Both the position numbers and the translations under genes were made by a program. Source: Halomonas sp. HAL1 (GTDB lineage Bacteria; Pseudomonadota; Gammaproteobacteria; Pseudomonadales; Halomonadaceae). Taken from it: a DNA stretch of 64,000 nt. Below the pieces are notes generated by a model. The model did not search any database. It saw only the letters and a list, made by a program, of their open reading frames with translations, and was not told the DNA's origin. Location of the stretch: the NCBI RefSeq assembly GCF_030544485.1, contig NZ_CP130610.1:2976001-3040000 (forward strand), read 5' to 3'. Shown here piece after piece: positions 34,341-43,126 of the stretch (its first letter is position 1; the number at the start of each line of letters is the position of its first letter).

Positions 34341-35750
34341 ATGGTACGACTCGATAAGAAAGCCACTCGGCTATATGTGTTGGACACCAATGTCCTCATT
34401 CATGACCCCACCGCGCTTTATCACTTTGATGAGCACGATGTTGTTATCCCCATGACAGTGCTGGAGGAACTTGATAAGCACAAAAACGGTGTTCGTGAAA
34501 TCGCTCGCACGGCTCGCCAAATCAGCCGTACGCTCTCTGACCTTACTAGCCAAGTCACTTTTGACGAGATTCAACGCGGCATTCCCATTCCTCGAATCAG
34601 CGGCGAAACAGGACGCCTGCACTTCTTATGCTATAACGACTTAAAGCTCTTTGACTCACTCGATGATAGCCCTGACAACCGCATACTGGCGGAGACCTGC
34701 CGCCTACGCGAAGAGCGCCCTGACGCCTCCGTCATCCTAATCACCAAAGACATTAATCTTCGTGTTAAAGCCGCCGCATTGAAGGTGCCGGTCGAGGATT
34801 ACCTTAACGACCGTGCTTTCTCCGACAGCGACGCCATGATCGAGGGTGCCCAGGTCTACGCTTCAGCGGGCCATGATGGCGCGTCACTCTGGGAAACGCT
34901 GAATGTTGACGTGACCGTTGAGCGTGTTGGCCATCACACGTTCTATCAGCTCACTGGCAACATGCCCCGCCAGTGGCACGTTGGCATGCTGGTCTCGGAT
35001 AGCGAAAACGGCGCCGAATTTGAGGCGATCATTCGTGAACTGGGGCCTTCCTCGGCTCGTCTGCAACTGCTAACTAATTACCGCCATCACGCGGGCGTCT
35101 GGGGTGTGCATGCCCACGACAGCCGGCAAAATTTCACCTTAAACCTCCTGATGGACCCCGATATTGATCTGGTGACCATTGCAGGTAATGCCGGTACCGG
35201 CAAAACCTTCATGACCCTGGCCGCCGCCTTTCAACAGACACTGGATGCCAAGCTGTTTGAGCGTATTGTGTTTACCCGCGCGCCTATCCCAATGGGTGAA
35301 GATATTGGCTTTCTACCCGGCACGGAGGAGGAGAAGATGTCGCCGTGGATGGGGGCCTTCCACGACAATATGGACAACCTGTTGCGCAACGAGGAGGGGG
35401 AATCAAGCTGGGACAACGGCGCCACACGGCAGTTAATTGGATCGCGTGTTCAAATACGCTCACCGAGCTTTATGCGCGGCCGCACCTTAAACGACACTTT
35501 CTTAATCATTGACGAGGCACAAAACTTCACCCCCAAACAGCTCAAATCGCTAGTTACCCGGGCGGGGCGCAATACTAAAATTGTCTGCTTGGGCAACGTC
35601 GGGCAAATCGATACGCCGTATCTGACGGCTAACACCTGCGGCATGGCGGCGGTGGTGGAACGCTTCCGCGATTGGCCCCACGCAGGGCACATCACACTGA
35701 AAAGCGTTGAGCGCTCACGCTTGGCACTGGCGGCAGAAGAGCTGCTTTAA
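34341..35750 (+). CDS. PIN-PhoH family ATPase/ribonuclease
   Basis: 469 residues. AAGGAG at 34324 overlaps an in-frame GTG (34329), so ATG 34341 is the more likely start. The N-terminal PIN nuclease domain (about residues 1-150) has LYVLDTNVLIHDPTALYHF and PMTVLEELDKHKNG, and ITKDINLRVKA with acidic metal ligands. The C-terminal PhoH ATPase domain has Walker A AGNAGTGKTFMT, TRAPIPMGEDIGFLPG and DEAQNFTPKQLKSL. This is the PhoH2 layout, proposed to unwind and cut RNA. The gene stands alone. Confidence 0.93.
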   Translation: MVRLDKKATRLYVLDTNVLIHDPTALYHFDEHDVVIPMTVLEELDKHKNGVREIARTARQISRTLSDLTSQVTFDEIQRGIPIPRISGETGRLHFLCYNDLKLFDSLDDSPDNRILAETCRLREERPDASVILITKDINLRVKAAALKVPVEDYLNDRAFSDSDAMIEGAQVYASAGHDGASLWETLNVDVTVERVGHHTFYQLTGNMPRQWHVGMLVSDSENGAEFEAIIRELGPSSARLQLLTNYRHHAGVWGVHAHDSRQNFTLNLLMDPDIDLVTIAGNAGTGKTFMTLAAAFQQTLDAKLFERIVFTRAPIPMGEDIGFLPGTEEEKMSPWMGAFHDNMDNLLRNEEGESSWDNGATRQLIGSRVQIRSPSFMRGRTLNDTFLIIDEAQNFTPKQLKSLVTRAGRNTKIVCLGNVGQIDTPYLTANTCGMAAVVERFRDWPHAGHITLKSVERSRLALAAEELL

Positions 35751-35756
35751 CCCAAC

Positions 35757-35788
35757 TGCCTCCCGCCGCTGGTATGGGGCGGGAGGCA
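35757..35788 (+). terminator. Stem-loop after the PhoH gene, no T tract
   Basis: An 11-base perfect stem, TGCCTCCCGCC/GGCGGGAGGCA, with a 10-base loop, 6 bases past the stop. No run of T follows on either strand. It may be a 3' end-protecting structure or a weak or factor-assisted terminator. Confidence 0.5.
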
Positions 35789-35822
35789 AGGTGCCATCAA
35801 AAAGCCTTATGATTACGCTGAC

Positions 35823-36809
35823 TTACTCACTATCGGCGTCTCTATCTACGTCCTTCCACGGCCGAGGAGTACCAATAGTATCCGCGGCAAATGCCTCGCG
35901 CTCGCCTAGCGGGCGCGCCTCGCCAATCGTGGTGTCGTTGTAAGTTTGACGCTCCATTTCGCAGTTCACTTCCGCACCGAACAGCACCACAAAGGCGGAA
36001 AGCCAAAACCATAGCATTAGCGCCACTACCGCCCCTAACGACCCATAAAGCTCGCTAAAGGTAGAGAAATAGCGCACATAGAGCGAAAGACCGCCGGAGC
36101 CTAACAGCCACATCACCGTCGCCAGCAGCGTGCCATAACTTAGCCAGCTCCACTGCGCGGACCGTCGATAGGGCGCGTAGCGGTACAGCAGCGCAATAAG
36201 AAAACTCATAATCACCAGTAGCGCAGGCCAACGCAGCCACTGCAAAATTTTGTTTAACGGCGGGTCGATCGCCAGACTATTGACCACAGCGGGCACAATC
36301 GCAATAAAACCCAGTGAAATCAGGGTCATAATAATCAGGCCAAAGGTCAGCGATACCAGTACGGTGCTACGGTGCAAAAGGCTGCGCTTTTCAGTTTCGC
36401 CATACACCACGTTAAGCCCGATCACCAATACCCCTACCCCCTTGGAGGCAATAAACATCGCAATCAACAGCCCCACCAGGGCACCCAGAAAGTTACCTGA
36501 CTCCGCGCTCTCCACCACCTGCTGCGCCTGTTGATCAATGAGCTCGGCAGCATCCGGCGGCATAAAGCGGCTGATCTCATAGAGCTGTTGGCCTGCCTCG
36601 TAGGGGTCAAAGAGCAATCCCCAGAGTGAGATCACCGCCGCGATGGTCGGAAACAGCGCCAATAAGGCATAGAAAGCCACCCCAGCGGCCAGCATGGTAA
36701 TACGATTACGGCGCGCGGCGCGCACCACACGCCAAGCAATATCGTGCCAACCACGCTGCGGGATATCGCCAGGCACAAGAGCGCGGCGGCCGCGCGCAAG
36801 TTTACCCAC
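35823..36809 (-). CDS. YihY/BrkB family membrane protein
   Basis: 328 residues. Six membrane helices are present. Family features are RITMLAAGVAFYALLALFPT near the N-terminus and the LYGSLGAVVALMLWFWLSAF segment with FGAEVNCEME before the C-terminal tail. The hydrophilic tail of about 35 residues is acidic (DVDRDADSE). The family was once called ribonuclease BN or virulence factor BrkB. Transport is the better guess. It lies downstream of the antiporter-like operon on the same strand with a 63-base gap and might be read through from it. Confidence 0.88.
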   Translation of the reverse strand: MGKLARGRRALVPGDIPQRGWHDIAWRVVRAARRNRITMLAAGVAFYALLALFPTIAAVISLWGLLFDPYEAGQQLYEISRFMPPDAAELIDQQAQQVVESAESGNFLGALVGLLIAMFIASKGVGVLVIGLNVVYGETEKRSLLHRSTVLVSLTFGLIIMTLISLGFIAIVPAVVNSLAIDPPLNKILQWLRWPALLVIMSFLIALLYRYAPYRRSAQWSWLSYGTLLATVMWLLGSGGLSLYVRYFSTFSELYGSLGAVVALMLWFWLSAFVVLFGAEVNCEMERQTYNDTTIGEARPLGEREAFAADTIGTPRPWKDVDRDADSE

Positions 36810-36872
36810 AGAGTGCTCCTAATAAGCGCCTGCTTGAGTACGTTCCAGACACCCTTTTTTCTAACAGACGTA

Positions 36873-38645
36873 TCATCGCTGGCCTTCCCACATCAGTAGC
36901 GCCGCAAGTAGTACGGCAAGCATCATCATTAAACCGCTAGTATGGTGACGCAACCAGGACTCCCCCGACAATAGCCGAGTTAAATGGCCCATCAACGTCT
37001 CTTCCGCTTTTTGAGCGGTTACCACGCTTGCCGATTTAAGCCGGCCGCAGCAGTGACCGAAAGCTCGGATAGGCACCAGCACCGCGCCAACGACAAAAGC
37101 ATAGAGCCACCATAGATCGCCCGCGGGAAGCGTTTTACCCGTCAACGGACGCGTTAGGAACCAACCCAGCGCGGCGAACAGTACCCCTACCGGAAATGGC
37201 CACATAATTCCCAGCCACTCTTTCAGCGGCGGCATCTCGATGCTGCCAGCAGGCAGGGGAAGCCAAAGCGGCGTCAACAGCGCGGCGATGACGGCCACTA
37301 ACCAAGCGCTCCACTGCTCTCGGTTGCTGCCCCCTTGATGGCGCTGCTGCCACTGTCGCCAAAGCGCAGCGCTCACCAGTGCAGCGGTACCAACAGCAGC
37401 CCAACTGAGCAGCTTGATCAATGATTCATGATGCATTTCATAGAGCGGGGCTTTCACTCCCCATTTACTGACCATGCCCGCGCCGATAGCACCTGCTAGC
37501 GAGATACCTGGCAATGCCAACAAGCCCCACACCAGCGGCGGCGGCCAGCGCGGGAGATGTTCGCTGATGCTGGTCCCCATGAACAGCGAGCCTTTTGCCA
37601 GCGCATGATGAGCAGCAAACAGTACTAACCCTGGCCACAGCAGCGGCCAAACATCTGGCGCTACCAATCCCATGGCCACCAATGCGGTCATCATGCCCAT
37701 CTGGCTGATACTGGAGTAAGCCAACACGGCTTTTGGATGGCGCTGAAAAACCCCATACACAGCAGCTGCAAAGGCGGCTGCAAGCCCTGCCACTAACATC
37801 CAATGACCAAACTGGGCTAAAGCGCCTGAAACCTGAGCGTGGCCTAGCGGCAGCACACTGATCCACCCCAGTAAGCCCGCCTTAATCATCACTCCACTCA
37901 GTACTGCGCTGGCAGGTGCTGGCGCCGCCGGATGCGCCAATGGCAACCATACGTGCAAGCCAATCACACCCGCTTTGACACCAAAGCCAAGGCACAGCAA
38001 AGCAGCCATCCACACGCCGTGTTCGGCGCTTACAATGCTTTCGCGCACCCCCTGCAGCATCAGCGTGTCGGCGGCTCCCGCCGACCATAAGAAACCGCCT
38101 AAAATTAGCCCTTCGCCCAGCACCGCTAATATCAAATATGCCTTGGCGCCCAAGCGTGCCTCTTGCGTTCCTGTGTGCACTACCAGGGCGTAGGCGGCAA
38201 AAGTCATCACTGCAAAGCCTAAATAGAAACTGGCGATATCCTGGGCAATGATGAGCAGCACATTACCCAGTAATGTTAACGGCCATAGCAGCGCCAGCCG
38301 CAGCAGGCGTCGCTGTGCGTCTTGATCCCCTCGCTGTGCTTGCGCCTGCTCCGCTGCAAAATATCCCCTCGCGTGTACCGCTGCCAAACTCCAGAGCAGT
38401 GTGGTGAATGCTAGCCATGGGCGGCTCAGCGAGTTTAATTCCCACTCCCCACCTAGCATCCAGGCATCCATTGTCCACTGCGCTTCCCCAACGTAAGCCA
38501 ATAACAGCGCTGGCCAAGCGGCGCTTAGCCATAGCACTGTAAAGTAGTCACGCTGTGCCTCGGGCGTGCGGTAGGCAAGCCACACCGCATGACCCATGAC
38601 GCCAAAAGGCCACAGCAGTGCCAGCGTAAGCAGTAGCGTTATCAT
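36873..38645 (-). CDS. NuoL/HyfB-type antiporter-like subunit, TM5 Glu missing
   Basis: 590 residues from ATG 38645, which overlaps the previous stop by 4 bases (ATGA). About 14-16 membrane helices. Channel features include the TM7 Lys in FGVKAGVIGLHVWLPLAHPA, TM8 SAVLSGVMIKAGLLG, HHALAKGSLFMG, and GAGMVSKWGVKAPLYE with the TM12 Lys. At the TM5 position that normally reads like GWELMSL there is GFAVMTF (about residue 145), so the usual proton-pathway Glu is Ala. It is the last gene of a four-gene operon. A long C-terminal part with a soluble loop (LKSASVVTAQKAEETLMG) distinguishes it from its two paralogues. Confidence 0.85.
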   Translation of the reverse strand: MITLLLTLALLWPFGVMGHAVWLAYRTPEAQRDYFTVLWLSAAWPALLLAYVGEAQWTMDAWMLGGEWELNSLSRPWLAFTTLLWSLAAVHARGYFAAEQAQAQRGDQDAQRRLLRLALLWPLTLLGNVLLIIAQDIASFYLGFAVMTFAAYALVVHTGTQEARLGAKAYLILAVLGEGLILGGFLWSAGAADTLMLQGVRESIVSAEHGVWMAALLCLGFGVKAGVIGLHVWLPLAHPAAPAPASAVLSGVMIKAGLLGWISVLPLGHAQVSGALAQFGHWMLVAGLAAAFAAAVYGVFQRHPKAVLAYSSISQMGMMTALVAMGLVAPDVWPLLWPGLVLFAAHHALAKGSLFMGTSISEHLPRWPPPLVWGLLALPGISLAGAIGAGMVSKWGVKAPLYEMHHESLIKLLSWAAVGTAALVSAALWRQWQQRHQGGSNREQWSAWLVAVIAALLTPLWLPLPAGSIEMPPLKEWLGIMWPFPVGVLFAALGWFLTRPLTGKTLPAGDLWWLYAFVVGAVLVPIRAFGHCCGRLKSASVVTAQKAEETLMGHLTRLLSGESWLRHHTSGLMMMLAVLLAALLMWEGQR

Positions 38646-40147
38646 GGCAGGTACTCCCCGTTTGCTACCCGGGCTGCCCAATCCAAGGGACTATACGGGA
38701 GCCCTGCAAACAGTCCGGCCCCAAGGCTTATCAGCGCAGTGAACACCATGGGCCACAGCAGCCAGCCATGGGTTTCTAAACGCCCTAAGCGCTGCTCATG
38801 AGGCCAACTGCCTTTGCCGTGGGAAGGCCCTGGGCGAAACCAAAGACGATGCAAAATCGGCAAAAAGTACATGGCATTGAGTGTGCTGCTAGCCACCAAC
38901 ACAGCGACCACCCAATACATTTCAGCCTGTATCGCACCAACGCCGAGATACCATTTGGTAATAAATCCAGCGACGGGTGGAAGTCCAATCATGCCTAACG
39001 CGCCGATGGTAAACGCCATACTGGTCAACGGCATTCGTTTACCGGCACCGTCCATTTCATCAATGCGATGAATGCCCAGCTCTTCGGCGTAGTTGCCCGC
39101 ACAGAAGAATAACGTAACCTTCATTAAACCTTGGTGAAGCAAGTGCGCCAATGCCCCGACCGTACCAAAAGGGCCGAATATGCCTATTCCCAGAATGACG
39201 TAAGAGACTTGGCTGACCGTAGAAAATGCCAGGAGTGGCTTCAGCTCTTGCTGAGCAATGGCTCTGAGCGAGCCATAAATAATCGTAATAGACGCCGCCA
39301 CCGCTAGCCCGGTAATAACGCCCAACTCCACGCTAAGTTCAATCCCATACAGATCGTAAACGACCCGTAGAATCCCGAAGGCACCTGCCTTCACCACCGC
39401 GACCGCGTGCAGTAGCGCACTGACCGGGGCGGGTGCCACCATCGCCCTAGGCAGCCAGCCATGCAGCGGCACCATGGCAGCCTTAACCGCCAGCCCACTG
39501 ACTAGCAGGATAAATATTAGCGTTAGCAGGCCACGATGATCATTTAAGTAGTCGCCCAAGCCCTCTTCAGAAGAGAACGATTGATCACCCGTTAAGTTAT
39601 TCAGCAGTACTGCGCCCAGCAGCAATACCACTCCCGCGCTTAGCGTGTAGCGCAAATAGACGCGTCCCGCATTGAGCGCTTGCTCCGTCCCCCGGTGAAC
39701 CACCAGTGGATAAGTGGAGAGCGTCAACATTTCGTAGAAAATCAAAAAGGTAAATAGATTATCAGCCAGCGCAATGCCGATAGTGCTCGCCACGCAAAGA
39801 CTAAAAAAGCCAAAGAAGCGCTTTCGATTGGCAGAGCCTTCCAAGTAACCAATGGCGTAAATCGTGGTACAGAGCCAAAGCAGTGACGATAACCCCGCAA
39901 ACATCACGCCCAAGGCATCAATGCGCAGCACAAAATCAAGGCCGCCTATCACCTGGAAACTAAAAATGTCTTCATGCCCGGCGGCCACTCGCCTGACCAT
40001 CAGGGTGACCAGAATAATCTTCACCACCGCCGCGCCAATGTTAATTGTCGTGCGTAGCCGCCTGGCCTCTTCCGGCAGGGCGAAAATAGTCACGGCCACC
40101 AGCAGGGAGGTGGCCAAAGCGGTTAACGGTAACCATGCGGCGTTCAT
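38642..40147 (-). CDS. MnhD/NuoM-type antiporter-like subunit
   Basis: 501 residues with about 14 helices. All proton-channel residues of this superfamily are seen: TM5 Glu139 (FLIFYEMLTLSTYPLVVH), TM7 Lys222 (GLAVKAAMVPLHGWLP), TM8 Lys253 (VAVVKAGAFGILR), and TM12 Lys398 (GFITKWYLG). It is most like MnhD/MrpD. Proteins of this type move H+, exchanged for Na+ or coupled to a redox partner. It overlaps both neighbours by 4 bases, so it is translationally coupled in the operon. Confidence 0.88.
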   Translation of the reverse strand: MNAAWLPLTALATSLLVAVTIFALPEEARRLRTTINIGAAVVKIILVTLMVRRVAAGHEDIFSFQVIGGLDFVLRIDALGVMFAGLSSLLWLCTTIYAIGYLEGSANRKRFFGFFSLCVASTIGIALADNLFTFLIFYEMLTLSTYPLVVHRGTEQALNAGRVYLRYTLSAGVVLLLGAVLLNNLTGDQSFSSEEGLGDYLNDHRGLLTLIFILLVSGLAVKAAMVPLHGWLPRAMVAPAPVSALLHAVAVVKAGAFGILRVVYDLYGIELSVELGVITGLAVAASITIIYGSLRAIAQQELKPLLAFSTVSQVSYVILGIGIFGPFGTVGALAHLLHQGLMKVTLFFCAGNYAEELGIHRIDEMDGAGKRMPLTSMAFTIGALGMIGLPPVAGFITKWYLGVGAIQAEMYWVVAVLVASSTLNAMYFLPILHRLWFRPGPSHGKGSWPHEQRLGRLETHGWLLWPMVFTALISLGAGLFAGLPYSPLDWAARVANGEYLP

Positions 40148-41634
40148 GGGCTGCCTCCGTGCATCAATTCCAGCGGGAAATGAGCCAATAGCCCAAGTGC
40201 GAAAGCCGTTAAGGCGAGCAACATGGCAATTAAATCCATGCCTGGCGCGAGCGGTTGATAACGATGGCGCGGCGCCGTCTCATCAAAAGAGTAGCGAAAC
40301 ATGCGAAATACATAAGCCGCCGTCAGCAGCGTACCGGTTAATAGTGCCGCCACCGCCCACCACTGCTGGGTGATGATCATGGCCTCAAGCAACATCCATT
40401 TAGCGGTGAAGCCAGAACTGGGCGGTAGGCCCATCAAGGTAATCGAAGCAATGCCAAACACGAGTAACGAAAGTGGCAAACGGCGGCTGGTGCCTGCCAA
40501 TCCTTTAAGGGTGTGCTCCCCAGTGGCCAATATCAGATTGCCAGCCGCCATAAACATGGCCGCTTTGGCAAAGGCGTGCCCCACCAGTTGCAGCCAAAAA
40601 CCTTCCCAAGCCAAGGCACGCGGTAACGGCGCAATATCCGGCCCCAGTAACAGCGGGAAAGCCACCATCAGATAGCCCAGCTGCGCGACCGTAGACGAAG
40701 CAACCAAGGTTTTAAGCGAGTCGGTACGCCACGCCAGGAGCCCACCCCACACAATCGCCAGCAAGCCTAACCAGGCAATGATGCGAGGAGCATAGAACGT
40801 ATCCGGAAGAAGGATGCTCCATAGCTGTAGCAGCATGAACAGAGAGGCTTTGATGACCAGCCCGGCATGCAGCGCGCTCACCGGCGTCCAAGCATTTTCG
40901 TGAACGGGGGTCAGCCAAGCGTGCAAGGGAAACAGCGCCGCTTTCAAAGCCAACCCAGCGCCTATGAGCGCAGCGGCGAACCAAGCCACCGGGCCCGGCT
41001 CTATGACCTCAGCCAAGCCCTGCAGATCCAAACGCCCCCAGTGGCCCAAAATCAGTGCGATTCCCAGTAGATATGTTAGCGACCCGACTAACGCCAACAG
41101 CAAATAGCGCATACCCGCCAGCAGCGCAGGCGCCTTTCCGGACAGCATTAGCATGCCTACCGCGGCTAGACCCATTAATTCCAACGCTATATACAGAGTG
41201 AGTAAATCGGTGGCTAACCAAATTAATGACAGCGCGCTCAGCACCAAGCCCATTAATGGCCACAGCCAACGTGCCAGCGGCCCGGTTTCGCTTAGACGCA
41301 AATAGCCAGGCGTGTAGAGCGCTGCGGCAACGCCGATACACTGAGTGGTCAGCAGTAACAGTACGCTCAACCCGTTTAAGCGCAGCGACAGGATAAGACC
41401 GGCGATTTCCCACTGCCAACTCAGCAATCCCGACTGGTCAAAGGCAGATAGCAGCATCACCCCAGACGCCAATACGGGCAGGCTAGCCAGCGCTACGGGA
41501 AAGGCACGCTTGGGTGGAAGTAAAGCCCCCAACACTCCCAGCAGTAGCGGAAAAACAAGGGCTACCAATAGCGCCCAGTGGGTAGTGGCAAGCGGCGCAA
41601 ACGTGCTATCGAAAAGACCAAAGCGCCAACTCAT
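40144..41634 (-). CDS. NuoN/MnhD-type antiporter-like subunit
   Basis: 496 residues with about 14 helices. The TM5 Glu is present (LYIALELMGLAAVGML, Glu152), as are TM7 Lys (LALKAALFPLHAWLTPVHEN), TM8 (SALHAGLVIKASLFML) and the TM12 Lys (GFTAKWMLLEAM). It keeps the full proton-path set. It is the second gene of the operon and overlaps the genes before and after by 4 bases. The DPDR-type quinone-site residues of a real NuoN cannot be asserted from this reading. Confidence 0.86.
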   Translation of the reverse strand: MSWRFGLFDSTFAPLATTHWALLVALVFPLLLGVLGALLPPKRAFPVALASLPVLASGVMLLSAFDQSGLLSWQWEIAGLILSLRLNGLSVLLLLTTQCIGVAAALYTPGYLRLSETGPLARWLWPLMGLVLSALSLIWLATDLLTLYIALELMGLAAVGMLMLSGKAPALLAGMRYLLLALVGSLTYLLGIALILGHWGRLDLQGLAEVIEPGPVAWFAAALIGAGLALKAALFPLHAWLTPVHENAWTPVSALHAGLVIKASLFMLLQLWSILLPDTFYAPRIIAWLGLLAIVWGGLLAWRTDSLKTLVASSTVAQLGYLMVAFPLLLGPDIAPLPRALAWEGFWLQLVGHAFAKAAMFMAAGNLILATGEHTLKGLAGTSRRLPLSLLVFGIASITLMGLPPSSGFTAKWMLLEAMIITQQWWAVAALLTGTLLTAAYVFRMFRYSFDETAPRHRYQPLAPGMDLIAMLLALTAFALGLLAHFPLELMHGGSP

Positions 41635-42311
41635 GTCGTACTCTCTTTGGGCTCGCCGTCACGCCCTAGCGCCTCGACTCCCTCTAGGTGCATTAACTGT
41701 CGGATGAGTAAGGCCCCGAGCATCGAACCCAACCAAGCAACCAGCAGCCCCACACTTATTAACGCTTGGGCAGCTGCTGAGCTGCCTGCCACACCAGACA
41801 ACAGTATAAATACACCCGAACCAAGCAGGTTAAATGCCAACAGGCGCCTGAATAGATGGCGGTGTAGAGCAAACGCAGCCAAGGCAGTAGCGGCAATGAG
41901 CACCCCGGCCAGCAACAGTGGATGCTCGGCAGGTGAATACACCATGTCGGCGATAACGAAGCGAATGGCCGCACCCACCATGACAAACCAGGCCAGCGCC
42001 AACGCCACGCGCATGGCCACTCGAGACCAAGGCTCGCTAAATTGATCACGCTTAAGAGGCGCTGAAGCGCCTGGGGAAAGATGGCCCAGCGCATAAAAAA
42101 AGCACGGACTGGTCAGCAATACACCCAGCAACAGCTCGGCCGCTGCCAGCCAGGGCGCGCCAAGTTGCCACCAAGCCAGCACCATCGAGATTGCAAACAC
42201 GACAAAGAAACAACAGGCGCGAATCAGATGGCGATCAAACAGGCACACAAATGCCGACCCCGTTAAGCACAGCGCCAGCAGCACTTCTATTGCATCAAAG
42301 GAAGCTATCAT
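41631..42311 (-). CDS. DUF4040-NuoK-like fused membrane subunit
   Basis: 226 residues, first gene of the operon. The N-terminal about 85 residues are three helices resembling the DUF4040/MbhD-MnhA C-terminal unit (LLALCLTGSAFVCLFDRHL, AAELLLGVLLTSPCFFYAL). After a polar linker (SPGASAPLKRDQFSEPW) and one extra helix, residues about 130-210 resemble NuoK/MnhC (LLLAGVLIAATALAAFALHR, AFNLLGSGVFILL, QALISVGLLVAWLGS). Fusion of these two small subunits is unusual. It ends in a hydrophilic tail. The assignment rests on topology and short motifs. Confidence 0.7.
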   Translation of the reverse strand: MIASFDAIEVLLALCLTGSAFVCLFDRHLIRACCFFVVFAISMVLAWWQLGAPWLAAAELLLGVLLTSPCFFYALGHLSPGASAPLKRDQFSEPWSRVAMRVALALAWFVMVGAAIRFVIADMVYSPAEHPLLLAGVLIAATALAAFALHRHLFRRLLAFNLLGSGVFILLSGVAGSSAAAQALISVGLLVAWLGSMLGALLIRQLMHLEGVEALGRDGEPKESTT

Positions 42312-42351
42312 TCGTTTTCGCTACATCCTTGCATCGGTCACGAATAAGCGC

Positions 42352-43017
42352 TCAGCTTAGGCGAGTACTTAGCCACTTTCCAATATCGTTAACCTGCTGC
42401 GGGCAGAGTGCATGCGCCATGGGGTATTGGCGATAATTGACCGCATAGCCCATCGCTTTTAAGCGATCGGCACCGCTGCGGCCCAGGCTCTCGGGTACAA
42501 TCGGATCAAAATTCCCGTGCTGAACTTCGATCGGGATCTGGCGATTGGCTTCCGCTAGCTCAATATTGTCGGCCGTCGCAAAGTAGGTCGACATCGCCAA
42601 CAGCCCGCCCAGCGGCGCGGGGAAAGTAAGCGCTGCGTGATAGGCAACAGCGCCCCCTTGTGAAAAGCCCGCCACAATAATGCGCTGGCTGTTGATACCC
42701 TGGTCGATCTGCTCTTGGATCAGCGCCTGGATGCGTTCAGCGGATTTCTTAAGCTGGCTCTCATCTACCCGGCGCCCCAAATCCATGGCAAGAATATCGT
42801 ACCAAGCGGGCATGACCATACCGCCATTGATGGTCACCGGCAGGCGTGGCGCATGGGGCATAATAAAGCGCACATGTGAATCTTTAGGTAGCGCTAATGC
42901 GGGTACCAGCGGCTCAAAATCATGCCCGTCCGCACCTAAGCCGTGAATAATAAACACACACGCATCGGCGGGTTGACCATCTTTCGGTTCAATAATCAGT
43001 TCGCCAGGAGCAGTCAT
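42352..43017 (-). CDS. Alpha/beta hydrolase, carboxylesterase/phospholipase type
   Basis: 221 residues from ATG 43017. A TTG at 43038 is in frame but has no ribosome binding site, and AAGGA precedes the ATG. Oxyanion-hole region FIIHGLGADGHDFEPLV, nucleophile elbow VAGFSQGGAVAYH (GFSQGG), acid NFDPIVP and the catalytic His in YPMAHALCPQQ complete the triad. The family (abhydrolase_2) cleaves short-chain esters or lysophospholipid or removes acyl groups. It is cytoplasmic. It lies 40 bases before the antiporter-like operon on the same strand. Confidence 0.9.
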   Translation of the reverse strand: MTAPGELIIEPKDGQPADACVFIIHGLGADGHDFEPLVPALALPKDSHVRFIMPHAPRLPVTINGGMVMPAWYDILAMDLGRRVDESQLKKSAERIQALIQEQIDQGINSQRIIVAGFSQGGAVAYHAALTFPAPLGGLLAMSTYFATADNIELAEANRQIPIEVQHGNFDPIVPESLGRSGADRLKAMGYAVNYRQYPMAHALCPQQVNDIGKWLSTRLS

Positions 43018-43126
43018 AACATCGTATTCCTTATCCAAAAGGCGTCACCCTAGCGCAAACCTGCGTTAACAGCGAGCAGGCCAGCGCTTTAAATGACCAT
43101 CGTCTCTTAAAAAGGACGTACATCGC

